A DNA stretch of 25,157 bases from Deltaproteobacteria bacterium UBA1386 (GCA_002305765.1 DBQU01000065.1:1-25157); one strand, 5' to 3'; counted from the first letter of the stretch, positions 1-6,967 are shown. Notes: generated from the sequence alone by a model not told the origin. Numbers and translations are program-made.

Positions 1-111
1 GAGAAGGCCAGGGAGATGGGCGCCAGGGAGTTCCTCATGAAGCCCGTCAAGAGACAGGAACTGGCGTCGGCGGTGCGGAGGGTGGTTGACGGGGATAAGG
101 GACGCGCCTGA
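1..111 (+). CDS. Response regulator receiver domain, C-terminal fragment
   Basis: The frame is open from the window edge to a TGA at 109-111 and encodes 36 residues. They read as the last strand and helix of a CheY-like receiver: an FLMKPV segment with the conserved Lys-Pro of beta5, followed by an amphipathic helix (QELASAVRRVV) and a short charged tail. The protein ends right after the receiver, so it is either a single-domain regulator or a protein with a C-terminal receiver, such as a hybrid kinase; the rest lies outside the window. It converges on the NifA-like gene with only 5 bp between the stop codons. The receiver call is secure for so short a piece; the full architecture is unknown. 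Confidence 0.75.
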   Translation, partial: EKAREMGAREFLMKPVKRQELASAVRRVVDGDKGRA

Positions 112-116
112 AACAG

Positions 117-1673
117 TCAGTTCCCGCCCTTGTGCTTGAACCGGCCGGGGTCGATCCCGTATCTGGCCACTCTCAATCCCATCATCCGTTCCGTGATACC
201 CAGCGTCCGGGCCGCTTTGGCCATGTTCCCGCCCGTTCTCTCCAGTTCCTCCACGATGATCTCCTGCTCCATGTTGGCAATGATACCCCTGAAGCCGGGA
301 GCTGGCCTGCCCGGCCCGTCCCACCCTGTGCCCTTCAGGTTGGGCGGGAGGTGGCAGCTGTGGATGACGCCGTCCGTGCAGAGGATTATCGCCCTTTCGA
401 TACAGTTCTCCAGCTCCCGGACGTTGCCCGGCCAGTGGTAGTTCATGAGCATATCCGTCGAGGTCGTGGACACACTCGTGATCTCCTTTCCGTGCTCTCT
501 GCCGTATTTCTGAATGAAATGGTCGGCGAGGAGCATGATGTCGGTCTTACGGTCCCGAAGCGGCGGGACGAGGATGGGAAAGACGTTGAACCTGTAGTAG
601 AGGTCTTCTCTGAACTTTCCCTCACGGACCAGGGTCTGAAGGTCCTTGTTCGTCGCCGTGATGATCCTCGCTTCCAGCTTTATGGGCGCGTTGCCGCCGA
701 CGCGTTCGAACTCTTTTTCCTGCAGCACGCGGAGCAGCTTCACCTGGACCAGGGGCGGCAGATCGCCCACCTCGTCGAGAAAGATGGTGCCGTCCCCGGC
801 CGTCTCGAACCGGCCCTTGCGCGCCATCGTCGCGCCCGTGAACGAACCCCTTTCATGACCGAAAAGCTCGCTCTCGATCAGGGATTCGGGCAGGGCCGCG
901 CAGTTCACTTTCACAAAGGGCCGGGAGGCCCTGTTCGAACTGAAGTGGATGGTCTGCGCCACACGCTCCTTACCGACGCCGCTCTCTCCCAGGATGAGCA
1001 CCGTCGCGCCGGTCCGGCACACCTTGTCGATGAGGGAATACACGGCGCGCATACCCTTCGAGTTGCCGACGATGGTCTTCATGTCGTACCGCGTCTTCAG
1101 TTGGTCCTGCAGGCGCCGGTTCTCGTCCTTCATCTTCTCAAGCTCCTCCTGACCGAGCTGGCGAAGGCGGACGGCCTGGGAGATGGTGGACGCGATGATG
1201 GTCAGGAGGCGCACGTCGTTCTCGAGGGACATGCCTTCGTTGTGCAGCCTGTCGGCGGACAGCGCGCCGATCACTTCGCTCCCTATCGTGATGGGCACAC
1301 AGATGAAGGCAACATCCCTCTTGTTGACATTCCTCCTCGACCCGGTCCTGTCGAGGAACAGGGGCTCATCGGCGATATTGGGAACCACGACGGGTTGGCC
1401 CGTATCTATCACCCTCCCCGTGATGCCTTCACCCATGCGGTACCTGCCCCTCGCCTGCTCGTCGGGGCGAAGACCGTATGCCTCCTCTATCGCGATCTCT
1501 CCCCTCGCCCGGTTGAGGATGGTGAGGGTACCCCGGGGTATCTCCATATGCCCGGCAATAAGGTGGAGGATCGGTTTCAAGACCGTCTTGAGATCAAGGC
1601 TCCCGCTCAGCCTGGTGCTGATATCGAAGAGAAGCGAAAGCTCCTTTGCCTCGCGATTTTCCTGGTCGCCCAT
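117..1673 (-). CDS. nifA: NifA-like sigma-54-dependent activator (GAF-AAA+-Fis HTH)
   Basis: This is a bacterial enhancer-binding protein that would remodel sigma-54 RNA polymerase by ATP hydrolysis. The 518-residue product has a GAF sensor (about 21-170), a linker helix (175-195), an AAA+ domain (about 200-430) and a Fis-type helix-turn-helix (about 473-510). Visible motifs are Walker A GESGVGKE (229-236), the sigma-54 contact loop GSFTGA (276-281, Ser in place of the usual Ala), Walker B TIFLDE (296-301) and WPGNVRELE (414-422). The tail, with GGNMAKAARTLGITER, is of the NifA type. The frame stays open to an ATG at 1811, but that start lacks a ribosome binding site and lies inside the leader hairpins. 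The ATG at 1673 follows AAAGGGGG at good spacing. Cysteines 424, 432 and 440 are evenly spaced near the end of the AAA+ domain. No nif genes are in view, so it may be a general nitrogen regulator; the adjacent porin with a sigma-54 promoter is a plausible target. Confidence 0.85.
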   Translation of the reverse strand: MGDQENREAKELSLLFDISTRLSGSLDLKTVLKPILHLIAGHMEIPRGTLTILNRARGEIAIEEAYGLRPDEQARGRYRMGEGITGRVIDTGQPVVVPNIADEPLFLDRTGSRRNVNKRDVAFICVPITIGSEVIGALSADRLHNEGMSLENDVRLLTIIASTISQAVRLRQLGQEELEKMKDENRRLQDQLKTRYDMKTIVGNSKGMRAVYSLIDKVCRTGATVLILGESGVGKERVAQTIHFSSNRASRPFVKVNCAALPESLIESELFGHERGSFTGATMARKGRFETAGDGTIFLDEVGDLPPLVQVKLLRVLQEKEFERVGGNAPIKLEARIITATNKDLQTLVREGKFREDLYYRFNVFPILVPPLRDRKTDIMLLADHFIQKYGREHGKEITSVSTTSTDMLMNYHWPGNVRELENCIERAIILCTDGVIHSCHLPPNLKGTGWDGPGRPAPGFRGIIANMEQEIIVEELERTGGNMAKAARTLGITERMMGLRVARYGIDPGRFKHKGGN

Positions 1674-1713
1674 GTGTGGCCCCCTTTCCGGCCCGGCCGG
1701 CTCGTGTTCCCAA

Positions 1714-1763
1714 TAGAAAAAGGCGTCTTCGCGCGCCCCCCCTGGGGCGGACAAAGACGCCTT
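1714..1763 (-). terminator. Intrinsic terminator/attenuator in the NifA-like leader
   Basis: On the minus strand AAGGCGTCTT (1754-1763) pairs perfectly with AAGACGCCTT (1720-1729). An inner CGCCCC/GGGGCG stem sits in the loop, and the 3' arm runs into TTTTTCT. This is a strong rho-independent terminator located after the predicted promoter and before the start codon, so it would stop transcription before the NifA-like gene unless relieved. Confidence 0.7.
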
Positions 1764-1777
1764 CGTCCCAAAATAGA

Positions 1778-1822
1778 AATGGCGTTCCCTGTGAACGCCA
1801 TTGTCCGTCACATCACTGTGAC
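1778..1822 (-). promoter_or_regulatory. Two tandem leader hairpins upstream of the terminator
   Basis: The minus-strand transcript would begin with GTCACA-GTGA-TGTGAC (1822-1807, a 6-bp stem with a GNRA-type loop). It is followed by AATGGCGTTC-ACAGG-GAACGCCATT (1802-1778, a perfect 10-bp stem with a 5-nt loop). Together with the terminator hairpin they form a compact three-stem leader of about 150 nt. Such leaders are seen in antitermination, attenuation or riboswitch control; which one applies here is not known. Confidence 0.6.
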
Positions 1823-1828
1823 AGGGTT

Positions 1829-1857
1829 ATTCTATATAACATCGGGATCATTGTCAA
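1829..1857 (-). promoter_or_regulatory. Sigma-70 promoter of the NifA-like gene
   Basis: TTGACA (1852-1857) and TAGAAT (1829-1834) on the minus strand are separated by 17 bp: a perfect -35 and a 5/6 -10. The predicted start near 1822 falls at the base of the first leader hairpin. Confidence 0.75.
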
Positions 1858-1892
1858 CGAGTCTTGCACGACTATACGACGGTCAATTCGAT

Positions 1893-2747
1893 CTAGAAAG
1901 CATATGTCAGCCCGATACCGTAGACGAAGTTGTTGTTCACGGGCCCGTTGGGGTTGTACGAGTCCTTTATATCCCCCGCCGTGGGATACTCCCTGCCGGC
2001 ATCTCCCGAAAGCGGGAACCAGTACTGGACCACGGGCTGTATCGAGAAGGCCTTTGTAATGGGGATCGTAAGGCCCGCTTTGACCATGCCGTCATGGAAA
2101 CCTTTGTACTTGCTTCCCGTGTAAGTACCCGTCGACCTATCATAGGTCTTCCAGTAGTCGCTCTCCCCGACGAAATACCCGAAAGAGCCACCCAGGTCGA
2201 GGGTAATCTCCTTGTGCACCGGGATGGAGTGGCCGAAGGAAAGGTTGATATAGGTACCCTTGTAGCTCGTAATGTCCCGGTAGATGGAAAGAGTCGGTTT
2301 CGATATGATGTCATACGCTATCGTCCCGAAGAGTTCCTCCGTCTGATCGCAATAGTTGGTCCCGTAGTAAATGTATCCGCCCGTGAGGGAGAGCTTGTCA
2401 AAGGTATGGGTATAGCTCAAGGTGAGGTCCGTTTCATTCCATCCCTTCTTGAAAGCTTTGCTCTCCGCGGAAAAGTCAGCCGTCTTCGTGCTTCTCTGGT
2501 TCGTATCCACGTTGCCCCAGAAGGTCGCGGAAAAGCCCTTGTAGGACGCTGTGAGAGACGGCTGGATGACGAGGCCGCTCTTCCCTATCTCGTAGCCCCG
2601 GAATATGTACTGGTTATAGACCCCCAAGGAACCGGAACCCGTGACCTTCGGCTCCTCCTTCTTCCCCCCTTCTTCACCGAGAACAGGGAACATCGGGAAA
2701 CATATAAAGACAACCAACAACAGGAAAACCTTCTTGCAACCGTTCAT
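1893..2747 (-). CDS. TorF-like putative outer-membrane porin
   Basis: The product of 284 residues starts with a signal peptide (basic MNGCKK, then a long hydrophobic run ending near VLG-E, about residue 24). The remainder is a run of alternating polar/aromatic strands typical of a beta barrel and ends in Phe (GLTYAF), the usual outer-membrane C-terminal signature. The early YIFRGYEIGKSG stretch followed by SATFWGNVD resembles the TorF/Gcw_chp family of putative porins (family knowledge, no search run). The substrate is unknown; the NifA-like neighbour and sigma-54 promoter suggest a role in uptake of a nitrogen source or other regulated nutrient. The ATG at 2747 has GGAGG six bases upstream. 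The frame extends upstream to 2897, but those codons lie in the hairpin leader and would not encode a signal peptide. Confidence 0.72.
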   Translation of the reverse strand: MNGCKKVFLLLVVFICFPMFPVLGEEGGKKEEPKVTGSGSLGVYNQYIFRGYEIGKSGLVIQPSLTASYKGFSATFWGNVDTNQRSTKTADFSAESKAFKKGWNETDLTLSYTHTFDKLSLTGGYIYYGTNYCDQTEELFGTIAYDIISKPTLSIYRDITSYKGTYINLSFGHSIPVHKEITLDLGGSFGYFVGESDYWKTYDRSTGTYTGSKYKGFHDGMVKAGLTIPITKAFSIQPVVQYWFPLSGDAGREYPTAGDIKDSYNPNGPVNNNFVYGIGLTYAF

Positions 2748-2846
2748 GATATACCTCCGTAGATTTCGTTCCCATGCCTTCGCATGCGATCGTTGTTCAT
2801 CCTTGCCGTCTGCGGCCTCACGCACCCATCTACTTCTCTCAAGAAC

Positions 2847-2891
2847 GACAGAGGCGCCTTCAAACCCACCGTGGTCGAAGACGCCTCTGTC
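2847..2891 (-). promoter_or_regulatory. Stable 15-bp hairpin in the porin leader
   Basis: Positions 2877-2891 and 2847-2861 pair over 15 bp with a single G-U wobble and a 15-nt loop, starting about 17 nt after the predicted sigma-54 transcription start. No T-run follows, so it is not an intrinsic terminator. Its core (GGCGTCTTC paired with GAAGGCGCC) resembles the terminator stem of the NifA-like leader. Confidence 0.6.
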
Positions 2892-2918
2892 TTGCACCGT
2901 AACCTGTGTCTGATCAAA

Positions 2919-2934
2919 AGCAATGGGCGTGCCA
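2919..2934 (-). promoter_or_regulatory. Sigma-54 promoter of the porin
   Basis: The minus strand reads TGGCACGCCCATTGCT, a full match to the -24/-12 consensus TGGCACGNNNNTTGCW with invariant GG and GC at the right spacing. The start would lie near 2908, giving a leader of about 160 nt before the porin ATG. Confidence 0.85.
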
Positions 2935-3064
2935 GAAACCGCAGGCCACCGGCCTTGTTGTGTAGCACATTGATGTTAGATAATGATGTCTAGGAGTTAC
3001 GATTGGATGCCTGCCGGGTCAGCTCCTTGACCTCCCCGATCGGGCACATCGTGAACACAGTTGT

Positions 3065-3113
3065 ATCCTACATAAAAGTAACTCGCCGCGGCGGCATCCT
3101 ACACAATTGTAAC
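3065..3113 (-). repeat. Two 18-bp direct repeats, candidate enhancer sites
   Basis: ATCCTACATAAAAGTAAC (3065-3082) and ATCCTACACAATTGTAAC (3096-3113) on the plus strand match at 15 of 18 positions and are offset by 31 bp, about three helical turns. Each contains an imperfect dyad (TACA-N4-WGTA). They lie about 157-205 bp upstream of the sigma-54 start, the usual place for an enhancer-binding protein. They do not match the classical NifA site TGT-N10-ACA. Confidence 0.6.
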
Positions 3114-3242
3114 CGCCTGCGGGTGGGAGACCCTTTTCCCCGGGGGCGCCCCGCGCTTCATTCCTCGGAAACCTTTGCTTCTAAGCTTTTCGCAGCGCAG
3201 GACCAGGCAGGAATCGTGCCGGCGACACCTCTCCTTTATTAC

Positions 3243-3271
3243 TGGACGCCCGCAGGATCCTGAGATATACT
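3243..3271 (+). promoter_or_regulatory. Possible promoter of the four-cysteine membrane protein
   Basis: TGGACG (3243-3248), 17 bp, TATACT (3266-3271): the -10 is good (5/6), the -35 mediocre (4/6). It is the best candidate in the 200 bp upstream of the gene at 3327. Confidence 0.35.
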
Positions 3272-3326
3272 TGCCTGTTCCACCAATGCCGGTTGTTGAC
3301 CCGGTCAGAGATTCGAGGGAAGCATC

Positions 3327-3878
3327 ATGAAACGTCCCATCCCAAAATACTTGTGGGTAATCACCGCGATAGCCGGCGTGCTCGTTATCGGGACCGTCGA
3401 TCTCGTCACGGGGTTCGAGATGCAGTTCTTCGCCTTCTACTTCTGGCCCGTATCCATGGCAGCCTGGCACATAGGCAGGGGCGCCTCCGTATGGGTGAGT
3501 GTTCTCTCCGCGCTCGTGTGGTTCGCAACGGACATGCTCTCCGGCCACCTGCATTCATGGCATTTCTACGTGGTCTGGAACACCATGGTCCGCCTCTTTT
3601 CCTTCGTCGTTTTCGGACTGCTGGTGTCCAGGGTACGGCAACTGCTCACTGAGCAGCGCACGTTGACCGAGGACCTGCGGCGGGCCCTCTCTGAGGTCAA
3701 GGTACTCGAGACCTTTCTCCCCATATGTTCCCGGTGCAAGAAGATCCGTGACCAGGAAGGTTCGTGGCAGGAACTGGAGGAATACATCACCGCCCATTCG
3801 AACACCCTCTTCTCCCATGGTTATTGTCCCGAATGTGCCAGAAAGGCCATGATCGAGGCAGGGTTGGTCGAAAAGTAA
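3327..3878 (+). CDS. Membrane protein with C-terminal CxxC...CxxC module
   Basis: A 183-residue protein of unknown function. The first 100 residues are hydrophobic with about four membrane segments (about 8-25, 32-48, 52-70, 80-100). A short helical, probably coiled-coil linker (102-128) follows. The C-terminal soluble module begins LPICSRCKKIRD and ends FSHGYCPEC: Cys134, Cys137, Cys167, Cys170 plus His164, a likely metal-binding knuckle. The same module with identical 33-residue spacing ends the response regulator at 8275-8907. In other bacteria this tail commonly closes signal-transduction proteins, so the protein may be a membrane-bound sensor or adaptor that lacks its own kinase. The ATG at 3327 is preceded by GAGGGA at good spacing. 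It stands alone, with the porin diverging upstream. Confidence 0.7.
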   Translation: MKRPIPKYLWVITAIAGVLVIGTVDLVTGFEMQFFAFYFWPVSMAAWHIGRGASVWVSVLSALVWFATDMLSGHLHSWHFYVVWNTMVRLFSFVVFGLLVSRVRQLLTEQRTLTEDLRRALSEVKVLETFLPICSRCKKIRDQEGSWQELEEYITAHSNTLFSHGYCPECARKAMIEAGLVEK

Positions 3879-3980
3879 ATAGAGCCCCACAATGAACTTG
3901 TGGCGCGTCGCTTCCTGTCGATGTCTCGCTGCCGTCAGCGACCACCCGCAGGAAGGCTCTCCCGCGAGGCCGGTATTCGG

Positions 3981-4196
3981 TTAGCTGTCGAGCACGAAGA
4001 TCACATCAAGGGTAACGCGGAATTTCAGGATCGCACCGTTGTCCACCTCGGCGTACTGTTCCTTCACACGTATTCCCGTGATGCCCCGCAGGGTCTTCGA
4101 GGCCCTGCGAAAACCGTTCAGTATGGCATCCTCAAAACTCTTCCTGGAATCGGCAACGATCTCTGTTACACGCGCGACTCTGCCTTCAGTCCCCAT
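3981..4196 (-). CDS. Dodecin family protein (no flavin-stacking Trp)
   Basis: Dodecins are small proteins that assemble into hollow dodecamers, usually storing or buffering flavins. This 71-residue product has the family pattern: an N-terminal beta strand (VARVTEIVADS), one helix (SFEDAILNGFRRASKTLR), then two long strands with DNGAILKFRVTLDVIF. The position where flavin-binding dodecins carry Trp (after SKTLRxxx) holds Gly in GITGIRV, so classical isoalloxazine stacking is unlikely; such members may bind another ligand or metal. The frame reaches an upstream ATG at 4268, but the ATG at 4196 has AAGGAGAGG just before it and gives the normal family length. A TGATATACT extended -10 lies near 4256. 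A second dodecin is at 7032. Confidence 0.85.
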   Translation of the reverse strand: MGTEGRVARVTEIVADSRKSFEDAILNGFRRASKTLRGITGIRVKEQYAEVDNGAILKFRVTLDVIFVLDS

Positions 4197-4372
4197 GTCC
4201 TCTCCTTGGTGGTTTTCCTGGAACTGCACGGGATACGGTCTCTCCGTGCATTGATTGCAGTATATCATCAGCTTCGCACAAACGGAAGGATATCATTACC
4301 TGAGACAGTCATCTGAGACCCGATCGTCTGGCGCGAAAGGGGTTATTCATCGGTCTGGATCAAGTATAGGCC

Positions 4373-4482
4373 CGGGGCAGGTACGGGGCAATCGGGGAAT
4401 CCCTGATTTCCCGCCGCCATACGCCTGAAACAGGGAAAGGGAAAACAGGTAGGCCCGCCTGGGGTGCGGTACCCCTGCCCCG
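4373..4482. repeat. Inverted-repeat-rich intergenic element
   Basis: In the 380-bp gap between the divergent dodecin and carbamoyltransferase genes, CGGGGCAGG (4373-4381) is matched by CCTGCCCCG (4474-4482), with TAC/GTA pairing just inside. A second hairpin, CGGGGAATC/GATTTCCCG (4393-4413, 8 of 9 paired), is nested within. No gene reads toward it to need a terminator; it could be a degenerate REP- or MITE-like unit or a regulatory structure. The rest of the gap holds only the promoter at 4514 and a small GCACGG/CCGTGC hairpin near 4228-4251. Confidence 0.4.
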
Positions 4483-4513
4483 CCTGGCCTCTCATTCCCC
4501 GACCTCTTTGGCG

Positions 4514-4542
4514 TTGACTGCGTGAAACCTCTCTGTTATAGT
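4514..4542 (+). promoter_or_regulatory. Promoter of the carbamoyltransferase, with flanking dyad
   Basis: TTGACT (4514-4519), 17 bp, TATAGT (4537-4542): 5/6 matches in both boxes with ideal spacing. A perfect inverted repeat GTTGACT/AGTCAAC (4513-4519 and 4540-4546) overlaps both boxes and could be a repressor site. Confidence 0.6.
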
Positions 4543-4576
4543 CAACAAGCATCACAAAAATCAGCCAGGAGAGGTC

Positions 4577-6367
4577 ATGAATATTCTGGGTCTTCACATA
4601 TTCGGCCACGACACCGGAGCGGCGCTCATATCGGAAGGAAGATTGATGGCCATTGCCGAAGAAAGGGTCGACAGGCGCAAACATTCCGGCAGTTTCCCCG
4701 TGATGTCCGTCAACTATCTCCTGAAAGCAACGGGCCTCAAGAACGTTAACGACGTCGACCTCGTCGTGGCAGTGACACGCTACGGCAAAGACGGCAGAGA
4801 CAAAACGGGCGACAGCATCCGGGAAAGACTGGGTTATTCGGGAAGGATCCATACGATCTCGCACCACGAGGCCCATGCCGCGAGCGCTTTCTTCGCTTCA
4901 CCCTTCGACGAAGCGGCCGTGATGGTCGTTGACGGCCTCGGAAGCAGCGCGCTGGAGATCGAGACGGACAGACCCCTGCCATTCATGCTGCGTGGTCTCC
5001 CGTTCAAGGACGTCAAGAACTACGAAGAGGTCCAGTCCTTTTACAGGGCCCGGGGGAACGAGATAACGGGCATCAGGAAGGACTACACCGTCCCCGGTTT
5101 CATGAACGGCATCGGGCTTGTCTACATGGGCACCTCGGTGTTCCTCAATTTTGGCGACTTCGGCTCCGGCAAGGTGATGGGGCTCGCCCCCTATGGCGGA
5201 CAACCGGGAAAGGTAGTGGACGAGCCCTTCGTGGAGATCGTCGATGGTGTCGCCCTGGCAGGCAGCGAGAAAAATTTCGTCCGCCACAACGATCTGTACC
5301 GCAAACGCTTCTTCCCGGACATACCCCCGCGGCAGGAGGAAAAGCTCCCCGACGACGTCTACACCGAGATCGCCTACGCCGTCCAGAAGGCGACGGAAGA
5401 CGCCCTGATCGAAATGGCCCGCCACCTCTACCGGATAAGCCCCTCGAAGAACCTGTGCTACGCCGGCGGTGTCGGCCTCAACAGCGTCGCCAACAAGAAG
5501 ATACTCGACAACACGCCTTTCGAAAGGATATTCATCCAGCCCGGAGCCTGTGATTCCGGGATCGCCCTGGGATGCGCCCTTCACGGCGCCCATATCATCC
5601 ACCGGGAGCCTCCCGGCAAGTATCGCCTCCGCAATGCCTACCTGGGCCGGGCATACAGCGAGGAGGAAATCCTCGCCGACCTTGACCAGGTGAAGAACAT
5701 CAGATTCAGGAAGGAGCGGGATGTGGCGCTCAAGGCCGCGGAGCTTTTGGCCGGGGGCAAGATCCTCGGCTGGTTCGAGGGGGGCAGCGAGATAGGCCCC
5801 CGCGCCCTGGGCCACAGGAGTATCATCTGCGACCCGAGAAAGCCGGAGATGAAGGATACGCTCAACGCCCGGGTAAAGCACCGGGAGGGTTTCCGGCCTT
5901 TCGCGCCGTCGGTCCTTCTCGAGAACGCCTCCGAGTATTTCGACCTCGATTGCGAGAGTCCCTATATGCTCCTCATCGCCGAGGTGAAAGAGGACAAGCG
6001 GCACCTCATACCCGCCATAACTCACGTGGACGGTACTGCCAGGGTCCAGACCGTCACACGAGAGGACAATGGGAGGTACTACGACCTTATCAGTGAGTTC
6101 GGCAGGATCACGAATGTCCCCGTCATCCTCAACACGTCGTACAACATCGCCGGGGAACCGATCGTCGAAACGCCGGGGGATGCCCTGAAATGCTTCATGT
6201 CGACGGAAATGGACTACCTCATCATAGAGGACTACATCATCGAGGCGACAGGGCCCAAGGAACTCATCCACGGCCCCGTTATCGACGAGAACAAGCTGAA
6301 GGCGGTCGATATCCGGCAAAATCAGTGGTTGGGGAAGCTCTTCTCGAAGAAGAAAAAGACGCTGTGA
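4577..6367 (+). CDS. NodU/CmcH/TobZ-type carbamoyltransferase
   Basis: A 596-residue enzyme of the family that moves a carbamoyl group from carbamoyl phosphate, through carbamoyl-adenylate, to a hydroxyl of a sugar, antibiotic or other small molecule. The N-terminal Kae1-like domain opens with NILGLHIFGHDTGAALI and EERVDRRK, and contains the metal-binding HHEAHAASAFF (from His96), DGLGSSALE and GKVMGLAPYG. CYAGGVGLNSVANKKI and the GCALHGA segment follow. The YrdC-like C-terminal domain carries EGGSEIGPRALGHRSI, RPFAPSV and NTSYNIAGEPIVETP. Length is normal for the family and all signature motifs are intact. The ATG at 4577 follows AGGAGAGG. No glycosyltransferase, antibiotic or nodulation genes are alongside, so the acceptor cannot be inferred. 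It appears to be a single-gene transcription unit. Confidence 0.9.
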   Translation: MNILGLHIFGHDTGAALISEGRLMAIAEERVDRRKHSGSFPVMSVNYLLKATGLKNVNDVDLVVAVTRYGKDGRDKTGDSIRERLGYSGRIHTISHHEAHAASAFFASPFDEAAVMVVDGLGSSALEIETDRPLPFMLRGLPFKDVKNYEEVQSFYRARGNEITGIRKDYTVPGFMNGIGLVYMGTSVFLNFGDFGSGKVMGLAPYGGQPGKVVDEPFVEIVDGVALAGSEKNFVRHNDLYRKRFFPDIPPRQEEKLPDDVYTEIAYAVQKATEDALIEMARHLYRISPSKNLCYAGGVGLNSVANKKILDNTPFERIFIQPGACDSGIALGCALHGAHIIHREPPGKYRLRNAYLGRAYSEEEILADLDQVKNIRFRKERDVALKAAELLAGGKILGWFEGGSEIGPRALGHRSIICDPRKPEMKDTLNARVKHREGFRPFAPSVLLENASEYFDLDCESPYMLLIAEVKEDKRHLIPAITHVDGTARVQTVTREDNGRYYDLISEFGRITNVPVILNTSYNIAGEPIVETPGDALKCFMSTEMDYLIIEDYIIEATGPKELIHGPVIDENKLKAVDIRQNQWLGKLFSKKKKTL

Positions 6368-6409
6368 CCGGTGTCAGAGGTCCATCCCGGTCCGTCCCCG
6401 GTGCCGCCT

Positions 6410-6440
6410 CGGCTGACGGGATGACTCAGCCGCTTCTTTC
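6410..6440 (+). terminator. Possible terminator after the carbamoyltransferase gene
   Basis: CGGCTGA (6410-6416) and TCAGCCG (6426-6432) form a perfect 7-bp stem with a 9-nt loop, followed by CTTCTTTC. The T content is weak. The stem overlaps the stop codon of the convergent cyclic-nucleotide-binding gene. Confidence 0.35.
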
Positions 6441-6905
6441 AAGATAATCCACGAGCACGCCCGTCGTCTGACGCAGTCTCTGGCTCATGGAATGGGCGAT
6501 CTTCTTGAGCAGTTTGAGGCCGACGTGGGGTTTTTCCTTGAAAAGACGGTCCATGCTTTCCTTCGAGAGGACAACCAGGATGGTATCGGCGGCGGCCGTC
6601 GCCGTTGCGGAGCGAGGGCTCCCATCTATCATGGACATCTCGCCAATGACCTTTCCCAGACCTATAACGGTCAGGCGCTTCGGGTCCATGCGCTCGTCCT
6701 TCTTCAGGATAGCGACGCCGCCCTTCACAACAACGCACATGAAGATCTCCCTGTCGCCCTCCTCGAAGATCGTCGCTCCCTTCCTGTAGGTCATGGTGCC
6801 CATGTAACCCGCGAGAGTGACCAGTTCCTCCCACGAAAAATCCATGCTCAGCGATGTGTCCTCGAGCATCTCCGCCCGTTCCTTTATGGCACGTCCGATC
6901 TCCAT
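6426..6905 (-). CDS. Stand-alone cyclic nucleotide-binding (CRP-N) protein
   Basis: A 159-residue protein made almost entirely of one cNMP-binding beta roll (about 22-135) preceded by a short helix. Features are the FEEGDREIFMCVVVKGGVAIL strands (47-67) and the phosphate-binding cassette GEMSMIDGSPRSATATA (88-104), with the Glu, Arg and Ser-Ala expected for cyclic nucleotide contact. C-terminal helices (118-150) follow, but there is no helix-turn-helix, so it is not a CRP-type transcription factor. It may act as a ligand-responsive adaptor for another protein. The ATG at 6905 has GAGGAG eight bases upstream. It is transcribed away from the second dodecin and convergent with the carbamoyltransferase. 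The K+ channel-like gene lies about 500 bp further upstream in the same direction but with the dodecin between, so co-transcription is unlikely. Confidence 0.85.
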   Translation of the reverse strand: MEIGRAIKERAEMLEDTSLSMDFSWEELVTLAGYMGTMTYRKGATIFEEGDREIFMCVVVKGGVAILKKDERMDPKRLTVIGLGKVIGEMSMIDGSPRSATATAAADTILVVLSKESMDRLFKEKPHVGLKLLKKIAHSMSQRLRQTTGVLVDYLERSG

Positions 6906-6967
6906 TCTTCTCTCTCCTCAATGCAGTATTATCGCCATTTCCGGGCCGGACTGAAGGCTCGCCCTTC

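Noticed and set aside
1674..1811. N-terminal extension of the NifA-like protein to the ATG at 1811
   Set aside because: The extra 46 codons lie in the hairpin leader, lack a ribosome binding site, and precede the usual NifA N terminus, which has a good one at 1673.
132..2762. An 876-codon plus-strand open frame running antisense to both the NifA-like gene and the porin
   Set aside because: It crosses the intergenic leader and has no recognisable domain; its Arg/Pro/His/Val-rich composition is typical of a frame opposite GC-biased codons, and both minus-strand genes have clear families, signals and ribosome binding sites.
3065..3113. The tandem repeats as classical NifA binding sites (TGT-N10-ACA)
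   Set aside because: The spacing and half-sites do not match; they are kept only as candidate sites for an unidentified enhancer-binding protein.
4898..6319. A 473-codon frame antisense to the carbamoyltransferase
   Set aside because: The opposite strand encodes a full-length enzyme with every family motif; the antisense frame shows no domain.
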